The notes below the pieces were generated by a model, which made no database searches, was not told where the DNA came from, and saw only the letters and a list, made by a program, of their open reading frames with translations. The position numbers and the translations under genes were made by a program. 64,000 nt of DNA from Elmis aenea (taxonomy: Eukaryota; Arthropoda; Insecta; Coleoptera; Elmidae): positions 63,698,108 to 63,762,107 of the forward strand of contig OX393577.1 in assembly GCA_947652605.1 (NCBI GenBank), given 5' to 3'. This document shows positions 56,237 to 64,000 of the stretch, piece by piece; position 1 is the stretch's first letter, and the number at the start of each line of letters is the position of its first letter.

Positions 56237-58344
56237 AGTTCATAATCGCACTCTCTTTAAAAGCATTATTTTAAATACAAAACATAATTTCTCGACATTT
56301 TTTTTACACTCTGTTCCTTATTTTTAGCTTTTCCGGAAAATCGGTTTGATTTTCCAAAAATTTCACTTGACCAAAGTTGTAGCCCATAAAATTTGCTATC
56401 CGGAATGGGCCGTCGGTTTTTTTGTACAACCTTTCGTTTTAAAGATACAGCGGTTGCAAGGTCTAAGGAACAATTAAATTTTGTAAATTTTTTACATTTT
56501 TTTGTACAAACTGCTTTATAACTTTTAAACCATTGCCTGTAGACAAAAATAATTTTAATTAATTTTGTTGAGAATTTCTTGCTCTATTAAAAAGCTGTAA
56601 GGTATTTTACGATAAAATTAATATTTTCGGCGACAGTGTCTTTTAAATGCAGAAGTGTATAAAAATCAAGTAAGTGTTGATAACTGCTTAGCATTTGATT
56701 TTAGAAAAAAATTGTACTTGAAATTTTTTCTTAGAAAAAGGTCCTCTATCACCACTTAAAATATTCGTGGTGATAACGGGGACACCCTGTATTTCTGTAA
56801 TACCAAGATGCATCAGCGATGTTTCTTAGTGTTTTGTTCTGAAATCTCTGGATGATCAGAATATTACCCTGTTTGATGCATCCCCATAGCTGTATCCCAT
56901 ATCTCCATACAGGCTTTAAAATTTGCTAGTATAGCAAAAGTTTATTACTTAGGGACATAGAAGAATTCTTCCCGATTAGCCAGTACATTTTTTTAATATT
57001 TGATACCTATTTCTTCCCTTTTTTTCTTGACGTGAGCCTTCGGGCGTAGCTTAGCATCCAGTGTAATATGTGTTGGAGTATGGAATTTGTTTATTATTTA
57101 AGTTGATTGGTACATGTTCAATTCTTTTGTTGGTAGAATCAACATGTACTGACTTAGTTTCATTTAACTTGACATGTTTTTGTCCAGTTGTTGATCTGAT
57201 TGGCAGTTGCTTGTAATATATCGGATGATTCTATATTGTTTCTTTCTACTGCTAAAATAGCCGTGTCGTCGGCAAACGTCGCCATAGTGTTGTTTTGTAA
57301 CTTTGGAATATCACAAGTATACAATAGGTATAGGATCGGACCTAGTACGCTTCCTTGTGGAACTCCTGCTTTAATTTCTTTAAGTTCTGAATAAGATTCT
57401 TCTTGCTTTATTCGGAAGTGTCTCTCAGAGATGTAGGAGTGAAGAATTTGGAAGTATTGTTTTGGGAAGAGCGATCTTAGTTTATACGCTACGTTTAGAA
57501 AGATGGCAGAACAAACTTTTATTTTCTTCTAGGGCTTTTTCTATGACATTCGTAATTCTATGTACTTCGTCAATAGTTGAATGTTTATTTCTAAATCCAT
57601 ATTGATGAGAGCGAATAAGCTCTTCTTCTTTTATTATTGGTTTCATTCTTTTGAGCAACAGCTTTTCGAACAGTTTCGATATAACAGGTAATAATGAGAT
57701 TGGCATGTAAGATGAAACTTCATGGGGATGTTTCCCTAATTTAGGGATCATAATCACCTCTGCAACTTTCCACTGTCTATGTACATACTTGAGCTTAAAC
57801 GCAGCATTTATTAGGGTGGTCAGTTTTACTATGGCTTTCCTTGGGAGATGCCTTAGCACTGCACCAGTAATTAAATCAAACCCAGGCGCTTTTTTCGGGT
57901 TAATATTTTATTTAATTTAGGTAATCACTTCATTAAGTGTTGTAAGTCTGATTTCATTGTTTTCTTGTAGGATTTCTTCCCAATCAGGAGCTATGTACGT
58001 TAAATTGTTAATTTATTTCATTATAGAAAATTTAAAGTAATCGTAGTTGGCAAGTGATGTACACATGTGTAGAACTTGTAAAAATTTTCGCCTTATTTAA
58101 CTACATACGTCCAATTAGACCCATTGATTAGAAATAAAAAAAAAAACACTAATTTTTTGTCCATGGAATAAAAACCAAGATTCAATGCAAGTCATGTTTA
58201 GATAGATTACCTTAAACCACCTAATTGTCGGTTCATTGACGTCATTCCCTGTAGGCATCTAGCCGACTACGCATTGTTCTGTAATGTTTTAGTACAAAAG
58301 TGTAAACGTTATCCACATATAACTTCCGTTCCTGTTTATTTCTA

Positions 58345-58767
58345 TTATGGGCCCACATATTTCGTCCCGAGATAAAGTGGTCCCTTTACCTTAGCGTAGG
58401 TGTAATGTAAATTCGGTTTTGAGTACGCTACTAAGAATAGAATGTGTATGCATCTAGAGCCCGTAGGGCACAGAGTAACGGTTAGTGCTTTAGTTGTAGA
58501 AATGTTAAGTTTGCTATGTAGTTGGCGGTGCAGGGGTAACATATACGTAGAGCAGTTGTGGTTTCTACATAGTTCTACAAGAGCCTTGCAGACGGTAAAT
58601 GATGGAAAAACCATAATGAACCCATGTTTAACGTGTAAGGCTCTCAGTGTATCATTATATTTCAGTACCTTGTAAAAGTCGCCCAACAATTCCAAGGTAT
58701 TGTAACTTTTAGAACTTATTTTTGCACTTGAAATAATGAAAATTTCGTTAAAAGTAACAATTGCCAT
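58345..58767 (-). other. Unassigned 140-codon open frame
   Basis: The longest non-transposon frame in the window. It includes LELLGDFYKVLKYNDTLRAL, CKALVELCRNHNCSTYMLPL and VTLCPTGSRCIHILFLVAY. Seven Cys residues and short hydrophobic runs, no recognised domain. No splice or promoter evidence. The base composition is more balanced here than nearby, which also raises the chance of an accidental open frame. Function unknown. Confidence 0.2.
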
Positions 58768-59204
58768 GGAACGGCTTTGTTACCAAAGTTCTCTATCTTA
58801 GAGTTATACCACAGTTAGTTATTTTGCTGAAACTATTCCAGGACTGTGTAGTACCAAGAAGAAAATGCAGGATAAGCTATGAAGATGGAGCAGGTCATTT
58901 GGGGCTAACTCCTGTAGTAAGGCAGTTTTTAATAGCGCTAAGCATTATTAAAGGGTTAAGAAAAGTAGTTCGTTTTTTGTCCACATTACATACGGAATTT
59001 TTTTTTACCACATTACTTTTCGGTTCATTTTTTACTCTTGAAAAGTTTTTGTTTTTTTCTTCTGTAACATACTCTTTAACCTTTTACCATTCAGTAAAAA
59101 ATGTTCAGCTTAATTATCTGTTGTTCCTTTCCATTTTGATTTGTTTTCTGAGGAAAATAATGACTTCTCTTCATTATAATCCTGTATTCTATTGCCTCCT
59201 TTAG
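58761..59204 (+). other. Unassigned 147-codon open frame
   Basis: Starts with a CTG/ATG-context MPWNGFVTKVLYLRVIPQL and includes FQDCVVPRRKCRISYEDGAG. The second half is phenylalanine-, leucine- and serine-rich from T-rich DNA. Such a composition is typical of chance frames in T-runs, although the first 70 codons look more protein-like. Not recognised. Confidence 0.15.
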
Positions 59205-60835
59205 TTGATCAAACATTTGCTGGTTATTTTTTTTTTTGTATAGATGTTAATTGTTCTTTTTGCAAATTACTTTTGCCCCAATCTGCTTTCGTGTCTTGTT
59301 CATCTTGGTTCGCGTTTTAACTCCTATGATTTGTTAACTTTTTTAGCGTTACAACTTCCTTTAATTGTTTTATTTATGTTGCCTTCAATTTGTTCTACGC
59401 ACTACATATACATAGTTATCTTTTTGTTAAAATTATTTACTTTTCTTAGTTCTTTAATATAAAGTGTGCAACTATTATGCTTGCAGAGGGCGTAGTCAGT
59501 GTAGTAAATTAAAGGAAGTAAGTTATTCCAGATTGTATGATAAAATTTATGTTTAATTGGATATAAACACAAAAACTCATGGAGAATGTGGCTTTTAGCG
59601 AGCTCATAATTTTTGAATATCATTTTAAAAGCCTCATAATTTTTGTGGACTTTGTTCTTTTATTTAATATTTCTGTAATTTTTTGTTCGTGCATAATGAT
59701 TTGAACTAAAAAACTTACTGTAGCCATTAAATTTAATTGCTAATCTGGCCCACGGTCGACTTAGAGAAAATCAACTTTACAAAATTGCCTTGAGTCTTAT
59801 CACGTTCGAAGTAAAAAATAGTTATTTTAATTATCTTAGAGAAATGTCAGACGTTTGTTAGGTTTGAGTTCCTTTGATATGGTATCGAAATGTGCACTAA
59901 CCCGGCGACAAAAAGTGGAATTTTTATTGGAAAATTTATGGCCAGTAAATTTTATGTAGCTTGATTTAATGATCGGTTACAGCTTTGGCATTTGTGACTG
60001 CTTTTATTAACAAATATTTTTAATTAAGTATACTGTTGTGTTATTTTGGCATAATAGATTAAAATCAGTTTCCTGTAACAAACAAAATCCTGCAGTGAGG
60101 TTACGTGATTTTATCGAAGTTTTTTTTTTTAATTAGCAAAGAAAATGTATAAGCTTTAAAAATCTGTTTGTTTTATGCTCAAGTTTTTTTCACGTATCAA
60201 TATACCTATCTTCAAAGCTATTAATGTAAAAACAGATACATGTTTCACAACATATCTGTCTTCATTTTGATCTAGGTGTAAAAAATAACTCTATATATGG
60301 TCAACCCAAATGCACAGTCACTTTCTCTCGTTGATTTATTTTGTTAATTCTTATTGTAGATTTGAGAAGCGTGATAGTGTCTTGTAATTTTGTGTAAAAA
60401 TTAACTATATAAAGGTTTGGACCCGTTACATAATAAAAAATACTTTTTACCTTGTTGTTTAAAACGTTTTCATGTGTGAATAGGTTAGTAAAAAAAATAA
60501 GCTCTCGTTGTTACTTGCCTGATTGTGATTCCAAGTCAAAATTGTATTACAAAAATGTTGACTGTAGGTTAGCCATCGGAAGATCATCATATAACATCAT
60601 TAAAAATTAATATATGAGGCAGAGTCAAATGAAAACCTTAAAACGTTATTGAACAAAATTTATTGAAGCAATGTGAAAAACTAGTATGACATTTTTCGAC
60701 GTAGTTTTTATTACGTTCTGTGCAGGTCATTCACCGTTTTGGAAGTGCTTAAATACCCGAAGAAAAAATCCTGGCCATGGCTTAGGAGCATTATTACACG
60801 GTAATAATTTTACATTCCCCTGTCAGATGTTGATC

Positions 60836-61008
60836 CTCCTGTCAAATTTGCATTTTCGACCAATAACAAACTAAAATTTTCTTGAAACGACCAATAAATC
60901 ATACACTGATAATATATTTTTCGCAATTAACAGATTGGCATGCGTTTATTGGTCTTTTCTAAGAAATCTGAGTTTGTGATTGGTCGAACATATACATTTT
61001 GAGAGGGA
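60836..61008. repeat. Hairpin repeat with CGACCAAT arms
   Basis: Arms of about 70 bp: TTCGACCAATAACAAACT and CGACCAATAAA on the left are mirrored by TTTATTGGTC and AGTTTGTGATTGGTCGAA on the right. Spacer about 35 bp. ATTGG/CCAAT words recur in both arms. Confidence 0.75.
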
Positions 61009-61175
61009 TTTAAATATTTTGGTCTTGATAATTTTTTGACGAATTTCGGCGACCAGTAGCGTTACTTTAATATAGATTAAATCCCACCCCTGACGCACCA
61101 CTCTGACAGTAATTGTAAAATTTTACATAACATTTAATTTGTCATATAGGTTAGGTGATGAAAATTTTCTGACAA

Positions 61176-61337
61176 AATATAACTCGTGCATTGCAAATAG
61201 TCTATAATTTTTGACAAATTCACTCATGCAAGTTGAATCAGAAAAAATCACGTGCACTCGTGTTTTTTTTCAGCTCAACTTGCATTCGGGCATATTTACC
61301 AAAAATTATCGATAATTTTCAATGCACTTGTTATATT
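61176..61337. repeat. Hairpin repeat with AACTCGTGCATTG arms
   Basis: Arms of about 75-78 bp mirror each other: AATATAACTCGTGCATTG and AACTTGCATGAGTG on the left, CAACTTGCATTCG and CAATGCACTTGTTATATT on the right. The loop is only a few bases. Similar in design to 25447-25551. Confidence 0.8.
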
Positions 61338-61459
61338 ACTACTGATAATGTCACTAGTAAGGTCTTCTAGATCTCAAAAATAATGTTATTACCAGCTTGT
61401 AAGGCAAGGTTTCGTTTGGCACATTTTTAGGGTACTTTAAAGGTTTTCATTTGACTCTG

Positions 61460-62319
61460 ACATTTTCGCACAACACACAAAAGTATTAATAGTGGCAGCC
61501 ATGATCAAGAAAGTCTGTGCAAGAGCTTGCTTGTTTTGCAATTAAAATTTTTTAAATGAACAGAATTATACAAAAAAAAAGGAATAATATTTGCACCTAC
61601 AATTACTTTAATGAATATTGTTTAAGAAACTGTTTGTTGTTATTGTATGGGAATCGTGAAGTAAAATAAAACATTTACATACAGGTACTAATATATCATT
61701 TATTATATGGCAGAAAACCATTAAATACAACCACAGTTTTGTAAGTTGTACATCCTGGTGGTGAAATATGCGTAGAATATAATATTACAGGTAATAACCT
61801 TAAATTTTCAGTGTGTACAATGTGCGTTAATGTTCAAATATTTACTTTTATAAGGTGTAGGTGTTGATTTACACACTTGTGTTGTATGTAGTTATCCTCT
61901 ATCGGATATTTAAACTTGGCAACGGTATTTGTGTTTCGAGAATGTTTAATCCGGTTTATGTGAATCCATTATACGTAGGAAATGGAATCGGTTTTATTAA
62001 GATAATTTTTTGTCAGCCGTGAGAAAGTTTTGTAGGATGTTTTATTTTTACTTGCTTTTTATAACTTTAAAGGAAGTATTAAACATTTCTTGACCAAGTT
62101 ACAGAGGCGACAGTTATTTGTAGTGCAGAGACAGTCAGTTTTGTAGTGTGAATAATATATCTGATGGATAACATTGGCACACTTTTGTAATAAGAAATCA
62201 TGCATTATATTCCAAAAATCATTCTAGAAACAAACAAAAATTCACATTTAAAATCGAATTATTCGTTTTTTCGTTAATTTTTGACTTATTTGGATTTGAA
62301 AAACAAATTTGAAATTAGC
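61460..62319. other. AT-rich DNA with no gene seen
   Basis: No frame or recognised repeat. Confidence 0.5.
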
Positions 62320-63350
62320 ACAAAAGTTTACTCGTTTTTCACATTCAACTAATTTTGACAAAGTGCATAAAGGACTACTAATGAAATTAAAGAAAATGCT
62401 TTCTGTTCAATATAGTCAGCTCCTGGAGTCATCTATTTCAGCAAACGTTAAGGGTCAAAATGGAAAACGCATACTTGAAACTTCAGTTTATAAGAGCAGG
62501 TGTACCTCAAGGAAGTGTCCTTGGACCGGTATTGTACCTGCTGTATACACGTGACATTCCAGAAACACAAAACGTTAAACTCACATTTGCTGACGACACC
62601 GCAGTTCTAACTACAGGAGCAACCGTAGAAGAAACGACAGAAAATCTCCCAAGTGCAATTAATAAAATATATGCATGGACTAAACAGTGGCATATAAAAA
62701 TTGACGAAGAAAAATCTTTCCACGTTAATTTCACCAACATAAGAATAAACTACCTACCAGTGTATCTAAATAATAGTATAATCCCTTGCAAAAAGACAGC
62801 TAAATATCTTGGCCTAAACTTAGACGTCAAGCTAAAATGGAAGGAACACGTCAAAAAAAAAAACGGAGCAACTGAAGATAAAGTGTAGAGATATGTATTG
62901 GCTGATAGGAATAAATTCCCAAAACAAATTGCTGCTATACAAACAGGTGCTCAAGCCTGTTTGGACATATGGCCTACAATTATGGGGCTGTACCAAAAAA
63001 AACAACTACAGCTGTCTTCAAAAATTCCAAAACCAATGCTCCTTGGTATGTTCGGAACAGCGATCTACACCGGGAACTCCAGGTTGAATCTGTCCAGGAA
63101 GAAATTAAAAAAGCTGCCAAAAGCTATGAGGAGAGGTTCCACCGACATTCCAACATTGAAGTGCTCCAACTTCTCGATACTCAAAAGGCTCAAAACGATT
63201 AAAACCTTTGAACTTGTGTAGACTGAAAGTGTACAAAAGCAGAGTACAGTGCTATGTAGTCACAGTAGTGTAGCAAATTAGGTTAAAGTTACAATGTTTA
63301 TTAATCTGTAGGTGCATTGCAAATTTTAAATTTAAAAAAATAATAATAAC
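62320..63350 (+). pseudogene. Jockey-like LINE 3' half, copy 3
   Basis: Starts in a degraded NFDKVHKGLLMKLKKM (FDKVWH motif), then KLQFIRAGVPQGSVLGPVLY, NVKLTFADDTAVLTTGAT (FADD box, about 62574-62630), YLGLNLDVKLKWKEHVKKK, then after shifts NKLLLYKQVLKPVWTYGLQL and WGCTKK, APWYVRNSDLHREL and EIKKAAKSYEERFHRH. Two or three frameshifts inactivate it. 3' UTR extends to about 63340 with an A-rich tail. It is more diverged from copies 1 and 2 in the C-terminal part. Confidence 0.88.
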
Positions 63351-64000
63351 TTCGAATCTCCAGCTGTTTCCTTTATTCCAAATGTGAAATTTCTTACGTT
63401 TAAACTGTAATATGAATTAAATGCAATACTGTTAATTCAAACCGTGCATAATAAAAACAAATTATGTTGTGAGAGATTTTGTTTTAAAAGTGCGTTGTAT
63501 ATTTAAATATTTCTATTTTAATACCGATTAATATTAGCTTAATATGGTTCAAGTTAACCATGAAACATTGAATCCATTTTTATAATTACAAGGAAGTTAT
63601 TTTTAAAGTGTCCAGACAGTCGGCTTTTTGTTTGTTATCGCTAAATAGGTTTTTTTTTTTTTTATAGTGGATGTGATCAAAGTATTAATTAATTGGGAAA
63701 ATCTGAAAGAAGGTGGAATAACAACCAATTAATAAAAAATATATATTAGTGACATACAATACCATAACATATGGAGTAAACGAAACTAAAAAATTAAATA
63801 AAAAAGTCATTGTAAAGGGCACAAAATTTTGTAGACACCGACAATTAAAGAATCAAATTGCGATTAAATTTTTCTGCACCAACAACCTTACAAGACTTTT
63901 AAAATAATAAACTCACTATAAAACTATAAAAGAACCAATTTGACAACATTCTATGTGGAAATTTGTTGACAGAAATTAATTAAAAACAAGACAGTAGAAC
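63351..64000. other. AT-rich end of the window with no gene seen
   Basis: A poly-T run near 63650 and no coding frame. Confidence 0.5.

Larger units (their letters stand above)
55107..56789. mobile_element. Largest palindromic element I, 1.68 kb, CAGGGTGTCCCC ends
   Basis: Ends CAGGGTGTCCCCGTTATCAC and mirror; TA-type flanks (TATA on the left, TA on the right). Arms of about 670 bp (55107-55775 and 56120-56789) share TTTAAAACGAAAGGTTGTAC and ACCGACGGCCCATTCCGGAT with few mismatches. The spacer is about 350 bp. Each arm carries the same transposase terminal codons (55673-55708 plus and 56198-56236 minus), so the element consists of two inverted copies of one transposon's 3' end. It interrupts the Jockey-like LINE within the RNxD/IHRDL block. 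Confidence 0.92.
54750..58010 (-). pseudogene. Jockey-like LINE, copy 2, split by palindrome I
   Basis: The most complete Jockey-like copy. Minus strand from about 58010: DWEEILQENNEIRLTTLNEV, NPKKAPGFDLITGAVLRHLP, VAEVIMIPKLGKHPHEVSS, then LLPVISKLFEKLLLKRMK and SHQYGFRNKHSTIDEVHRIT. Then follow AGVPQGSVLGPILYLLYTCD and ATFADDTAILAV (the FADD box), NKLLLYQQILKPVWRYGIQ with LWGC, and FQNKTLRNIADASWYYRN, up to the insertion. The tail resumes with IHRDLNMD and GLVRRLKRVKPIEFIKG. Near 57500 a gap of about 25 residues removes the FDKVWH motif (the frame runs CHLSKRSV into a new frame). The 3' UTR matches copy 1. Endonuclease and ORF1 are absent. Confidence 0.88.
58011..60619. other. No recognised gene; two overlapping unassigned frames
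   Basis: The region holds an unusual run of open frames: 58345-58767 minus (140 codons) and 58761-59204 plus (147 codons), overlapping tail to tail at the 7-bp ATG junction, followed by hydrophobic frames to 59462. It is not a recognised transposon. From 59470 to 60619 AT-rich DNA without features. Confidence 0.35.
60620..61459 (-). mobile_element. Mariner-like shell with CAGAGTCAAATGAAAACC ends, enclosing two hairpins
   Basis: Terminal repeats CAGAGTCAAATGAAAACCTT at 60620 and its mirror ending at 61459, about 20 bp. Near the left end the minus strand reads NKNYVEKCHTSF, matching the mariner C-terminus (G-YVEK), so the element is oriented on the minus strand. The catalytic domain is gone. 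TA flanks are not clear. Two independent hairpin repeats, 60836-61008 and 61176-61337, lie within it. Confidence 0.65.

Noticed and set aside
59244..59462. Hydrophobic frame with apparent membrane segments
   Set aside because: T-rich DNA with no start context and no similarity; short and likely accidental.

Overview
The window looks like a gene-poor, AT-rich stretch of an insect nuclear genome. A beetle is my best guess, but it rests only on the mobile-element mix: RTE-like and Jockey-like LINEs, mariner, Tc1, pogo-like, piggyBac and hAT elements, and many TA-flanked palindromic elements ending in CAGGGTG. I find no convincing host protein-coding gene, no tRNA or rRNA and no CRISPR array. Almost every recognisable reading frame is a decayed reverse transcriptase or transposase. 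The AT-rich DNA between the repeats could be intergenic or intronic, and a few short open frames there could be host exons (16934-17221 minus, 9420-9710 minus), but nothing identifies them.

Layout. 1.4-4.1 kb: a LINE split by a palindromic CAGGGTG element, itself split by a pogo-like element with a zinc-finger remnant. 9.7-12.7 kb: a palindromic element carrying the tail of an IS630/Tc1/mariner-type transposase, a dispersed repeat, and a 205-bp hAT MITE with a perfect 8-bp duplication. 13.5-18.4 kb: a mariner relic, an RTE-like LINE, and a minisatellite with a 44-bp higher-order period. 19.2-23.3 kb: two decayed transposases, two GC-contrasting palindromic MITEs with TTA flanks, and a LINE tail. 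25.2-29.7 kb: hairpin repeats, a Jockey-like 3' end, and a LINE split by a Tc1 element that is itself split by a hAT-like element. 31-35.7 kb: an inverted copy of the dispersed repeat, a second pogo-like relic, and an RNase H-bearing LINE split by a hAT element. 37.2-41.7 kb: a 1.2-kb palindrome beside a LINE that took two different piggyBac insertions 22 bp apart. 43-47.4 kb: two more palindromic elements and a LINE split by an internally deleted mariner. 48.4-52.7 kb: two copies of one LINE tail in opposite orientation. 53.1-58 kb: a 1.2-kb palindrome, then a Jockey-like LINE split by a 1.7-kb palindrome whose two arms both carry the last codons of a transposase. 60.6-63.4 kb: a mariner-like shell containing two hairpins, and a third Jockey-like copy.

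The strongest theme is nested insertion. LINE reading frames repeatedly let the empty site be rebuilt to the base, giving the target duplication and order of events at several loci. The second theme is a set of long-inverted-repeat elements (328 to about 1,680 bp) that target TA and end in CAGGGTG or CAGTGTG. At least two carry the C-terminal coding end of an IS630-type transposase, so they look like non-autonomous foldback derivatives of that superfamily. All family assignments come from motif recognition by eye; no database search was run.
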